DNA of 64,000 nucleotides from Paenibacillus solani (GTDB lineage Bacteria; Bacillota; Bacilli; Paenibacillales; Paenibacillaceae). The number at the start of each line of letters is the position of its first letter. Within the stretch, counting starts at the first letter, position 1. This document shows positions 1-7,377 of this stretch, in pieces. The notes under the pieces are model-generated. The model was given only the letters and a program-made list of their open reading frames with translations, ran no database searches and was not told the origin of the DNA. The translations under genes were made by a program, and so were the position numbers. Location of the stretch: contig NZ_LIUT01000001.1 in the NCBI RefSeq assembly GCF_001277345.1, forward strand, positions 2,287,115 to 2,351,114. The letters are read 5' to 3'.

Positions 1-20
1 TCCTTCGTAAATTTAGTCAT
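1..20 (-). CDS. Start of IS3-family transposase OrfA (partial)
   Basis: Only the first six codons (MTKFTK) and two more bases are inside the window. The ATG at 18-20 is preceded by GGAGG 11 bases upstream. The short charged N-terminus resembles OrfA helix-turn-helix proteins of IS150-type elements. The call depends mainly on the terminal repeat directly upstream. Too little is visible to tell whether the element is intact. Confidence 0.45.
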
Positions 21-74
21 AAAAAACTGCACCTCCAACTGTTAGAGTGTGTCTAACAATTGGGGTGCAGTTCA
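1..74 (-). mobile_element. Left end of an IS3-family (IS150-like) insertion sequence, cut by the window edge
   Basis: Read on the minus strand from 74, the segment starts with TGAACTGCACCCCAATTG, i.e. with the TG dinucleotide typical of IS3-family ends. It then folds into a long imperfect hairpin (arms 25-46 and 52-72, 5-base loop). A Shine-Dalgarno GGAGG (32-36) and an ATG (18-20) follow inside the element. This order of terminal repeat, hairpin covering the ribosome site and orfA start is known for IS3 elements and is thought to block translation from outside transcripts. The hairpin followed by a T-run could also stop transcription leaving the neighbouring oxidoreductase gene. The family call is inference, because the rest of the element is outside the window. 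Confidence 0.6.
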
Positions 75-184
75 TCCTTGGCTTGTTCTTTTTTCTACCT
101 GACGATATGAGTTGTTCTTAAAGAATCAAATTTAATTACAGCATCTGGCCTCTAGTATTATTACATCAATGTCGCTGCTCGTTT

Positions 185-1528
185 TTATTTTGCTGGAGGA
201 ATGCTTTGAGGATTGTTAAATACATTCCCCGGATCGTATTTTGCTTTAATTTTCTTTAATCTTGGGTAGTTCTTTCCATAATAGACTGGACCCGAATGTT
301 TGATACCTTGGTCAGGAACGTTAATGTAGGATCCTACGATATAAGGCTGCAATTTCTTCCTCGTATTTCGAGCTAAAGCAATATTCCTGGCCGCATGCGA
401 TGGCTTCACCCATGAGCTGTTCCACTCCACGTAGAATTTAGCCTTTCTCCAGTAGAATGCAGTTTCTTTGGGAGCGATACGGCTTATAGCTCCGCCCCAA
501 TTCAGGAAGAAGAAACCGGCTGGTGTCCCTCCCTCCGCTTTTTCCAGAAACTTGCGCATAGCTTTATAGGCTTTATCCGGAAATGGGCGTCTGCCAAAAC
601 CGCTGGAGAACTGGTTGCTGAACCTTTGCGTTAGGATCGGGTCGGGAGCAAGCAAAAACTTGGTGGCTTCCGTGTACGGCAAGTTGCGGATGACTTTTTG
701 GGTCGGTGCTACGCTAAGAATAGGTTCCAGCTGGCGAAGGGCCTCGCTTTTTGAACCGAGGTAAATCCCCAACATGCTGACATTCCCGCCTTTTTTGGGA
801 CCAACATTTAATTCGCTTCCGAGCTTGGTGCTGGCATTAGGTGCCCACAACTGCCATTTCTTTACGACTTGTTCGAATTGCTCCCAAGGCCAGGTAATCC
901 GGAATACGGTGGCTTTGGCCGGGGCGCGCAGCACTTTGAATTTGTACTTGGTATATACGCCAAAGTTGCCACCGCCGCCGCCTCGGGTTGCCCACAGAAG
1001 GTCGGCGTTCTGATTTTTGTTCGCCCGAATAATTCTTCCCTTGGCGTCCACCATTTCGAGCTCGAGGAGGTTATCACTAATGAGTCCGATCGTCCTTTGC
1101 AGTGGCCCGATTCCGCCGCCAGGTGTTATTCCACCAATGCCCACTGTCGGACTATCCCCAAATGGCGCCATATAACCTTGCCGTGCAAGTGTATCCACAA
1201 TTCTCCCTACACGATTCCCTGTCTCAACTACAGCTGTGCCGCTTTTTTTGCTTAGTTTAATTTTCTTCATTTCGCTAACGTCAATTACAATGCCACCATT
1301 CACTTGTGATAGGTTGGTTTCCAAGGCGTGCCTGCCGCTTCTCGGGCGGATCGGGACATTGTTTTTGCGAGCCCAGCGGATCGCGTTTGCTACATCCTTT
1401 GTGTTCTGAGCAAAAACAAAAACCTTAGGAAATCTGTCCGTATGAGGATCCCAATTTTTTCGAGCAGCTTCATACCCAGGGTCTCCCCTGAAGATCACCC
1501 GTCCTGTAAGTTTCAAATCTGACTTCAC
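185..1528 (-). CDS. FAD-binding oxidoreductase, berberine-bridge-enzyme (BBE) type
   Basis: A two-domain flavoprotein of about 447 residues. The N-terminal PCMH-type FAD domain contains RPRSGRHALE, whose His corresponds to the histidine that carries the 8-alpha-linked FAD in BBE-like enzymes. The second covalent anchor, a cysteine, appears to be replaced in GDSPTVGIGG, so single-point attachment is likely. RGGGGGNFG is the typical Gly-rich stretch, and the C-terminus YDPGNVFNNPQSI is the BBE tail. Such enzymes oxidise sugars, alcohols or aromatic secondary metabolites, and the substrate cannot be read here. No signal peptide is seen. The frame is open to a TTG at 1540, but that codon touches the GGGAG ribosome site, so the GTG at 1528 is preferred. 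It stands alone between an IS end and a divergent gene. Confidence 0.85.
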   Translation of the reverse strand: MKSDLKLTGRVIFRGDPGYEAARKNWDPHTDRFPKVFVFAQNTKDVANAIRWARKNNVPIRPRSGRHALETNLSQVNGGIVIDVSEMKKIKLSKKSGTAVVETGNRVGRIVDTLARQGYMAPFGDSPTVGIGGITPGGGIGPLQRTIGLISDNLLELEMVDAKGRIIRANKNQNADLLWATRGGGGGNFGVYTKYKFKVLRAPAKATVFRITWPWEQFEQVVKKWQLWAPNASTKLGSELNVGPKKGGNVSMLGIYLGSKSEALRQLEPILSVAPTQKVIRNLPYTEATKFLLAPDPILTQRFSNQFSSGFGRRPFPDKAYKAMRKFLEKAEGGTPAGFFFLNWGGAISRIAPKETAFYWRKAKFYVEWNSSWVKPSHAARNIALARNTRKKLQPYIVGSYINVPDQGIKHSGPVYYGKNYPRLKKIKAKYDPGNVFNNPQSIPPAK

Positions 1529-1729
1529 GGATTTGTCCAACTCCCTAGAATTGATAAGTAATTGCTTGTTGTTAAAGAATTAGGCGGATTCCGTATAATG
1601 TATGAAGGAAATCAATGGTGCGTATGGGCTGAAGCCAATAATGTTTAATGAAGGATATATAGAAGATTGACTAGAATTATTAACATTACCTAAAATGAAA
1701 TTGGTGGAATTTACGGGAGTAGGTGAATT

Positions 1730-2227
1730 ATGAATAACAAGATTAATGAATTTATGATTTGGGCTAAAGAAAACGGTTGGACTATCACCCTAAATCAGGA
1801 TTGCAATTTGAATCTAGGTGATAGCATCAGATCCAGATATAAAGTCATCCCTAATGAATATATAAGTTTTCTAAGTGCAGTAAAACAATGCACCACACCT
1901 AATGAAAAGACCTGGTTTCTCTGTGAGGATGAATATAACAATCGTTCAGACGATGCATTTAAATGGAATGAATTTGAATTACTCAGCTTAGAAGCAGCAA
2001 TGGATAACGATATTTGGAGATCAGAGATAACAGCGTGGTGGGATAATTACCTGCCAATTGTAATCTCGGTCGATGACGGCTATTCTTTCTACGCGATTGA
2101 TTTAAACAATGATAAAGGTGCTATTGTACGCGGGCATGAACCAGAATTTGAAGAAGTTGAAAAAATAGCAAATCATCTTGAACAGTTTCTAGATTTGATT
2201 ATGACAAACTCAATAGAGTTCCAATGA
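1730..2227 (+). CDS. SMI1/KNR4 (SUKH) family protein
   Basis: A 165-residue soluble acidic protein. The middle section WWDNYLPIVISVDDGYSFYAID and the following GAIVRGHEPEFEEVE match the SUKH/SMI1-KNR4 pattern (aromatic and LPI block, DGYS strand, then E..E..A helix). In bacteria these are often immunity proteins against polymorphic or contact-dependent toxins, but many are orphans of unknown role. No toxin gene is visible next to it, so an immunity function is not shown. It is transcribed alone. Base composition is more AT-rich than the flanking oxidoreductase, which fits a mobile accessory gene. It starts at ATG 1730 after a modest GGGAGTAGGTGA. Confidence 0.7.
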   Translation: MNNKINEFMIWAKENGWTITLNQDCNLNLGDSIRSRYKVIPNEYISFLSAVKQCTTPNEKTWFLCEDEYNNRSDDAFKWNEFELLSLEAAMDNDIWRSEITAWWDNYLPIVISVDDGYSFYAIDLNNDKGAIVRGHEPEFEEVEKIANHLEQFLDLIMTNSIEFQ

Positions 2228-2350
2228 AATTAGAGATAGTACTGTATTTTCCAGTTTGGATGCCTCAGGCTGAATCACGAACCGTGAAAGTAACTTTTAC
2301 CGGATTACATCGTAACAGCCTAATCAATTTTTGATTTTTTAAAAGAGTAC

Positions 2351-3100
2351 TTATCCTAACTGTCGTTTAAATGCTTTACCAGCGAAGAAGTATGCGATGA
2401 CCATGATGCCGACACACCAGGCAAGCGCGATCCAGATATCCTTATCAACAGCTCCATCATACAAGAGTGCACGATTCGTATTCACGATTGACGTCACGGG
2501 TTGGTTCTCAGCGAACGCACGGACAATTCGAGGCATGGTTTCGGTGGGAACAAAAGCCGAACTAATAAACGGCAGGAAAATCAGCGGATACGAGTAGGCT
2601 GTCGCACCTTCCATAGACTTCGCTGTCAATCCAGGAATGACCGCCAGCCATGTCAGTGCCAACGTAAACAACCCGAGTATCCCAGCTGCCGCGAGCCAAT
2701 CTAGAATATCAGCGTCTGAACGGAAGCCCATCAAGAGCGCGACGAGGATTACCACCACGACAGTAAGAGCATTGGAAACAAGCGAGGTTAACACGTGAGC
2801 CCACAATACCGAAGATCGTTTGATGGGCATGGTAATGAAACGTGCCATCAGACCGCTTTTTACGTCCGTAAACAATCGCAGTGAGGTGTAGGCGACACCA
2901 GAGGCGATAGCCATCAGCAAAATTCCAGGTAGTAAATAATTTACGTAATTGTTAGCACCTGTGTTTATAGCACCGCCAAATACGTAGACAAACAGCAGCA
3001 TCATCATAATCGGCGTAATCGCCACCGTGATAATCGTATCCGGACTTCGCATAATGTTGCGCATTAAACGCTCTAGTAATACCCCTGTTTTGTTCTTCAT
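2351..3100 (-). CDS. ABC-2 type transporter permease (DrrB-like)
   Basis: A 249-residue membrane protein with about six hydrophobic segments (roughly 20-42, 52-75, 100-125, 133-158, 168-190 and 225-243). The mid-protein GLTAKSMEGATAYSYPLIFLPFISSAFVPTETMP is the conserved ABC-2 block of daunorubicin/multidrug exporters. Its ATG follows the ATPase stop codon directly (0 bases between), so the two are translationally coupled. It pairs with the 253-residue ATPase to form an exporter, and the PadR/DUF1048 genes upstream suggest drug- or lipid-responsive control. The substrate is unknown. No clear terminator follows. Confidence 0.88.
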   Translation of the reverse strand: MKNKTGVLLERLMRNIMRSPDTIITVAITPIMMMLLFVYVFGGAINTGANNYVNYLLPGILLMAIASGVAYTSLRLFTDVKSGLMARFITMPIKRSSVLWAHVLTSLVSNALTVVVVILVALLMGFRSDADILDWLAAAGILGLFTLALTWLAVIPGLTAKSMEGATAYSYPLIFLPFISSAFVPTETMPRIVRAFAENQPVTSIVNTNRALLYDGAVDKDIWIALAWCVGIMVIAYFFAGKAFKRQLG

Positions 3101-3862
3101 TTACATCTCCTCCTTCTTGCCGATGATCGCGAGGAAAATTTCCTCCAAAGTCGGCTGCTTCTCGATGTACTCCACTTTCGCTGGCGGGAACATCGCTTTG
3201 AGTTCGGTAAGGGTACCGGTCGTGATTATGGTTCCGCCATGCAAGATGGCGATACGGTCCGCCAATTGTTCCGCTTCCTCCAGATACTGCGTCGTCAACA
3301 AGATGGTCGTACCGCCACCGGCAAGCTCTTTGACGGTATTCCAGACCTCAATCCGCGCTTCCGGGTCAAGCCCTGTTGTCGGTTCGTCGAGAAAAATGAC
3401 GGCTGGACTGCCGATCAGACTCATCGCGATGTCAAGCCGGCGCTTCATCCCTCCGGAATACTGGTCCGCCCGGCGGCCCGCCGCATCGGTCAAGCTGAAT
3501 CTTGAAAGCAGATTATCGGCAACTTGAACGGGGTCGGAAACTCCGCGTAACTTGGCAATCATTATGAGGTTTTCCCGCCCTGTGAGCATGCCGTCAAGAG
3601 CTGCGAACTGCCCTGTCAGGCTGATGCTTTGACGAACATGATCTGCTTGACGCTGGACGTCAAAGCCGCAGATACCTACTTCGCCCCCATCGGGCTTCAT
3701 CAGCGTCGATAGGATGTTAACCGTCGTCGTCTTTCCCGCTCCATTTGATCCCAGCAGTGCGAATATTTCACCACGCCGCACTTCAAAATCCACTCCCTTA
3801 AGGACTTCCTTGTCTTTAAATGATTTTTTCAACCCTTTTACTGAGATCACTTCATGACTCAT
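3101..3862 (-). CDS. ABC transporter ATP-binding protein (DrrA-like)
   Basis: A 253-residue ATPase with Walker A GSNGAGKTTT, Q-loop in SLTGQFAALD, signature YSGGMKRRLDIA, Walker B VIFLDEPTTGLD and the switch-histidine region altered to TTQYLEEAE (Gln where His is usual). That substitution is common in the DrrA drug-resistance subfamily. It powers the ABC-2 permease encoded directly downstream. It starts at ATG 3862, 7 bases after AAGGAGGAG. A region of PadR-like palindromes (3963-4012) lies upstream, so it is probably induced together with the padR/DUF1048 pair. It acts at the cytoplasmic face of the membrane. Confidence 0.92.
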   Translation of the reverse strand: MSHEVISVKGLKKSFKDKEVLKGVDFEVRRGEIFALLGSNGAGKTTTVNILSTLMKPDGGEVGICGFDVQRQADHVRQSISLTGQFAALDGMLTGRENLIMIAKLRGVSDPVQVADNLLSRFSLTDAAGRRADQYSGGMKRRLDIAMSLIGSPAVIFLDEPTTGLDPEARIEVWNTVKELAGGGTTILLTTQYLEEAEQLADRIAILHGGTIITTGTLTELKAMFPPAKVEYIEKQPTLEEIFLAIIGKKEEM

Positions 3863-3962
3863 AGTTACTCCTCCTTAGGTAGCCCCACAAGGCCGTTTAA
3901 ACACAGAAATTACGGTCCAGCCCCAGGTGGGTCTAGATAGGTTTCACACATCTATTGAGTGC

Positions 3963-4012
3963 TACTGATAATCAGTATTACTTAGTACTGAGGTAAAAAT
4001 ATAACTGAGTAG
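3963..4012 (-). promoter_or_regulatory. Candidate PadR operators upstream of the ABC exporter genes
   Basis: This 200-base gap holds a perfect 7-1-7 palindrome TACTGATAATCAGTA (3963-3977), a near-palindrome CTTAGTACTGAG (3981-3992) and ACTGAGTAG (4004-4012). The same 9-mer ACTGAGTAG recurs at 4943-4951 in front of the padR gene. A TATATT on the minus strand (about 3998-4003) could be a -10. Shared boxes before the two transcription units suggest that one repressor, the encoded PadR, controls both. The assignment is inference. Confidence 0.5.
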
Positions 4013-4064
4013 CACGGGAGTGATTGACATACGTAGTCAGCTAATCAGTCTGTATTTATTACAT

Positions 4065-4406
4065 TTATTTGTTTTCAAATCGTTTTTTGATACTAAGATT
4101 TAAATCTTCTCGGTACTTGGCAACATAGGTTTTAGCATTTGCGACTAACTCATCGGCAAAGCCTGCTACGTCCTCCCCTGTGATATCCAGCACTTGTCTG
4201 CCCTCCGCTGCTCCTGCTTCGAATAAATCGATAAGCTCATACTGAATGTGCAGCATATCCATTCCGTTGCCTGTTGCAAAATTCCACATATAGGTTTGAA
4301 TTTTCTTAAATACAAACTTGTAGTCCTCTGGCAAGGCTTCAACACGTGCCATCATCATCTTGTACTCTTTTTTATCACCAATCAATTTTTTGAACATTTC
4401 CATCAT
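4065..4406 (-). CDS. DUF1048 family protein
   Basis: A soluble helical protein of about 113 residues with the DUF1048 layout (MFKKLIGDKKEYKMMMAR, then ALPEDYKFVFKKIQTYMW, and an acidic middle). These proteins have no known biochemical role but are nearly always encoded next to PadR regulators and ABC-2 exporters, as here. The frame is open upstream to 4457, but GGAGGAGAAA sits 9 bases before the ATG at 4406, so the shorter start is chosen. It is downstream of padR by about 70 bases and probably co-transcribed with it. Confidence 0.8.
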   Translation of the reverse strand: MMEMFKKLIGDKKEYKMMMARVEALPEDYKFVFKKIQTYMWNFATGNGMDMLHIQYELIDLFEAGAAEGRQVLDITGEDVAGFADELVANAKTYVAKYREDLNLSIKKRFENK

Positions 4407-4478
4407 ATCATTTCTCCTCCTTTGATCATAAAGCTTAACAAAACACTCCCAAATCATGGTGCGGGATATCTTATGACG

Positions 4479-4799
4479 TTAGGTTGACTTCAAGACGTTG
4501 ATTTTGGATGATACAAAATCCCATTTTTCCCAAAACAATTTAAGCTCTTGGCGGCCAGCCTCGTTAAGCGAGTAAAATTTACGGGGCGGACCCATATCGG
4601 ACGGTTTCTTTTCGATGCTCACCAGCTTTTTCTTTTCCAATCGCACAAGGATGGTGTAAACCGTCCCTTCCACGACTTCGGTAAACCCAAGTTCGTTCAA
4701 TCGGCGGGTAATCTCGTAGCCATATGTTTCATGTCGGCTAATGATTTCCATTACGCAACCTTCCAGCGAACCCTTCAGCATTTCGGTTAAATTTTCCAT
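4479..4799 (-). CDS. PadR family transcriptional regulator
   Basis: A 106-residue winged-helix regulator. LKGSLEGCVMEIISRHETYGYEI opens the family domain, TRRLNELGFTEVVEGTVYTIL is the recognition region, and GPPRKFYSLNEAGRQEL is the wing. The C-terminal dimerisation helix is short, typical of subfamily 2. PadR proteins usually repress drug exporters and are released by the drug. It is followed by DUF1048 and, 500 bases on, by the DrrAB-like exporter. It starts at ATG 4799 after AGGAGGAT. Its promoter region carries the ACTGAGTAG box that is also in front of the exporter, consistent with autoregulation. Confidence 0.92.
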   Translation of the reverse strand: MENLTEMLKGSLEGCVMEIISRHETYGYEITRRLNELGFTEVVEGTVYTILVRLEKKKLVSIEKKPSDMGPPRKFYSLNEAGRQELKLFWEKWDFVSSKINVLKST

Positions 4800-4880
4800 G
4801 TTCAGATCCTCCTTTATTTCGTCCCTCCTCTAATTAGTCTAACTTATATTCAGTATGACATAGTACCAAGGGGAATTTTT

Positions 4881-4963
4881 ACTCAATAGCTTTTGGGGAT
4901 TCAAAAGCTATTGAGTAATACTTATTACGAGTATATCGTAACACTGAGTAGTGATGAAGTCAA
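4881..4963 (-). promoter_or_regulatory. padR promoter and leader with a perfect 15-bp inverted repeat
   Basis: On the minus strand a -35 TTGACT (4958-4963) and -10 TACGAT (4935-4940) are 17 bases apart, with the ACTCAGT box between them. The putative leader RNA then contains a perfect 15-base inverted repeat (arms 4881-4895 and 4902-4916, 6-base loop). No T-run follows on either strand, so it is not a standard terminator. It could be a DNA operator or an RNA structure. Confidence 0.5.
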
Positions 4964-4976
4964 CTGCTTTTTCAAT

Positions 4977-5960
4977 TCATTTTGTTTGACCATAAAGATC
5001 CCGGAAACGCCGGCCTAACAGCTCATATCCCTCGGCTCCTGGATGCAGGCCGTCCGTCAGAAAGGCTTCATCCTCCGGTCCAAGCCAGTTCAGGCCATCC
5101 TGATAGTATAATCGGCGATCGCCCCGCTCCCTGAGCATCTCCACCGTCTCGCGGATCGCTTGGCGCATCATGGGCAGGGTGAAGCCCAGCGGATTGAGCT
5201 CCGTTTCGCGGACGGTGCCATAAATCGGGGAGATGACAAGCAGCGGAGTCTCCCTGTGTTTTTCGCGTATGGTCTCCAGCAGTCCAATCAGCTGCGGCTT
5301 GAACATGCGAGGGCTTAAGGTGCCTGCGCCATAGATGTTTACGCCCGCACATATGGAGATGAACTCGGCCGGCAGGTCGCGTATCAGCCGCCCGATCATC
5401 GGTTCCATGTGGCAGTTGCCGGAGAAGCCGAGATTGGTCAAACTGAAGCCGCAGGCTTCGGCGGCAATGGCAGGCCAAGCGCGAGAGGGGCCGGAAGCCC
5501 CGACACACTGGGTAATAGAGCTGCCGTAAGTAATCCAGCGGGGCCGGGTGTCCGGCAGCGGGACTCCGACAGCTTGGGTGCCAATCCGCAGGCCGGTGAC
5601 GGTCATTCCTATGTTTTGCGGGAGCCAAATCTCCACATCCTTAATTTCGGCGGGAAGTCCGGTAAACAAGGCTTCTGTGGCTCCGACGGGCAGGCGAATT
5701 CTCTGGAGCAGTTCTCCTTCTGCGACACAATCCATAACGGCAGCATCCGCAAGAGATGTGAAGGATACTGCCACCTCTGCGGAATCCGTGCGCAGCCGCA
5801 GGCGAACACCGGCACAAATCTCGGCCTTGCCATCAATGCCCGCAGGCGGATACAGCTCGTAATCCATGTAAGGAATACGCCAAGGCTTGATTCCCTCCTC
5901 CCGATGCTGGAGCGACACGGCGCCGTGAAACCACTCATCCGTTAAAGGAAGCTGCTTCAC
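4977..5960 (-). CDS. SGNH/GDSL-family hydrolase (carbohydrate esterase-like)
   Basis: A 327-residue two-domain protein. Residues 1-135 form a beta-rich N-terminal domain. The SGNH domain follows with block I YGSSIT (nucleophile Ser148), block II LGFSGNC (Gly181), block III GVNIYG (Asn208) and block V DGLHP (Asp303, His306), so the triad and oxyanion residues are present. No signal peptide is seen, so it acts in the cytoplasm, probably removing acetyl or similar groups from imported oligosaccharides. Its ATG overlaps the stop of the FAD oxidoreductase by 4 bases (ATGA). It is the last gene of the locus-1 run. The exact ester substrate is unknown. Confidence 0.85.
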   Translation of the reverse strand: MKQLPLTDEWFHGAVSLQHREEGIKPWRIPYMDYELYPPAGIDGKAEICAGVRLRLRTDSAEVAVSFTSLADAAVMDCVAEGELLQRIRLPVGATEALFTGLPAEIKDVEIWLPQNIGMTVTGLRIGTQAVGVPLPDTRPRWITYGSSITQCVGASGPSRAWPAIAAEACGFSLTNLGFSGNCHMEPMIGRLIRDLPAEFISICAGVNIYGAGTLSPRMFKPQLIGLLETIREKHRETPLLVISPIYGTVRETELNPLGFTLPMMRQAIRETVEMLRERGDRRLYYQDGLNWLGPEDEAFLTDGLHPGAEGYELLGRRFRDLYGQTK

Positions 5961-7333
5961 GGTGCATCCCCTTCCTTCTGTTTCTCAGCCGGTGTGAAAT
6001 CCTCTCCCAGCCATACATCCTGCTCCAGCAGCCGCTGCTGAAGCTCGGCTACGGAAATGCCGCGCGAGGCGGAACCATCCCGCAGCGCCAATGCAGCTGC
6101 CGTGCCAGAAGCCTGGCCCATGGAGAAGCAGTTCGGCATCACCCGCAGGGAGCCTTGCACCGCACGATCGGAAGAGACGCTGCGTCCGGCCACCCAAAGG
6201 TTGTCGATGCCAACAGGCAGCATGATCCGATACGGTACGCCGTGGGAAACCCCCGGCGGCAAGTGGTTGAAGGTCATGTCGCTCTTGCTGTTAGCGAGAT
6301 GAATATCGATATAATATGCATTCCGGGCAATGTCATCCGGGAAGGAACGCGCAGCAAGAAAATCATCCACTGTCAGGATATAATCCCCTTCGATACGCCG
6401 CGTCTCCCGGATGCCGAGCTGCTCCCCGCTCGCCACCATATGGGCGTGCTCAAATCCCGGCACATAGCGGCGGAAGAACTGCAGCTGGCGTTCCGCCGTA
6501 CGGCGTCCTTCAATTGCCCCGCGCGTCAGATCCTCCGCAAGGGTGCCGTCCACGCCGAATACATGGCCGAAGTTAACCCCTACCAAATAGTCGCTGACCC
6601 AAGCCAAGCCGGAGATCGACTTTCTCCCCTCCGGCAGTGCACCATCGGCAATCGCCAGTTCTACCGTCTTATGCAGTTGACCTGTATCCCCACTCTCTTC
6701 CAGGAAACGCTTGAACTTCGGACGGTCCACATTCGCAAGCAGATAACACATGCTGCCGGGCTGAAGTTCGCCTTCATCCCCGCCCTTTTGAAAAGGAACT
6801 CCCGCCAGAGCGGCAATATCCCCATCTCCCGAGCAGTCGATAATATACCGGCAAGGAATGAACGAACGTCCTGTTTTGTTGACAACAATGACACCTTCAA
6901 TCTTCCGGCGGTCCTCAGACAGCACCACATCGTAAACAAAGGTATGATACAGCGGCGTAACGCCGTTTTCCAGAATGGCATCGTCATAAACCCGCTTCAG
7001 CACCTCGGGATCGATTGGCACCCAATCCAGAAGCTCCTGATATTCCTCACGGTACTGGGGATTGCATGCCTGCTTCATCCGTTCCATCAGCTCAAGTCCG
7101 AGACCGCGGATAATCGGCTTCCGCTTATCCGTAAAGGGACAGAAGGCCGGGACAAGCGCAACAGTGCCCATGCCGCCAAGGAATCCTCTCTGCTCCACCA
7201 GCATCGTTCGCGCTCCCCCTTGCGCAGCGGCAATAGCCGCGGCGATACCGGAAGCTCCTCCGCCGATTACCAGCACATCCACCTCATCGGCAACCGGAAT
7301 GTTGACCGATGGCAGCGTCATATGTCCGTTCAT
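5957..7333 (-). CDS. FAD-dependent oxidoreductase (PF12831-type)
   Basis: A flavoprotein of about 458 residues with an N-terminal dinucleotide fold VDVLVIGGGASGIAAAIAAAQGG, then the acidic strand end MLVEQRGFLGG. A second FAD contact, YIIDCSGDGDIAALAGVPF, lies mid-protein, and RSVSSDRAVQGSLRVMPNCFSMGQASGTAAALAL is the C-terminal FAD block. PF12831 proteins occur widely in polysaccharide-use clusters, where their sugar-oxidising role is poorly defined. The open frame reaches a TTG at 7402 inside the GH130 gene, but GGGGAGA lies 7-12 bases before the ATG at 7333. It sits between GH130 and the SGNH esterase, all co-directional and tightly spaced, so a joint role in breaking down imported sugars is inferred. 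Confidence 0.85.
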   Translation of the reverse strand: MNGHMTLPSVNIPVADEVDVLVIGGGASGIAAAIAAAQGGARTMLVEQRGFLGGMGTVALVPAFCPFTDKRKPIIRGLGLELMERMKQACNPQYREEYQELLDWVPIDPEVLKRVYDDAILENGVTPLYHTFVYDVVLSEDRRKIEGVIVVNKTGRSFIPCRYIIDCSGDGDIAALAGVPFQKGGDEGELQPGSMCYLLANVDRPKFKRFLEESGDTGQLHKTVELAIADGALPEGRKSISGLAWVSDYLVGVNFGHVFGVDGTLAEDLTRGAIEGRRTAERQLQFFRRYVPGFEHAHMVASGEQLGIRETRRIEGDYILTVDDFLAARSFPDDIARNAYYIDIHLANSKSDMTFNHLPPGVSHGVPYRIMLPVGIDNLWVAGRSVSSDRAVQGSLRVMPNCFSMGQASGTAAALALRDGSASRGISVAELQQRLLEQDVWLGEDFTPAEKQKEGDAP

Positions 7334-7377
7334 AGAGATCTCCCCATTTCTGTATAGCTTTATGATGTTATCATTGC

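Noticed and set aside
1730-2227. SMI1-like gene as part of a toxin-immunity locus
   Set aside because: No toxin, secretion or cassette genes lie beside it, so only the family is reported.
4881-4916. Inverted repeat as terminator of the SGNH gene
   Set aside because: No T-run on either strand, and the padR promoter lies between the SGNH stop and the repeat.
6155-7357. 400-codon open frame on the plus strand
   Set aside because: Antisense to the FAD oxidoreductase, whose motifs are complete; codon content is not protein-like.
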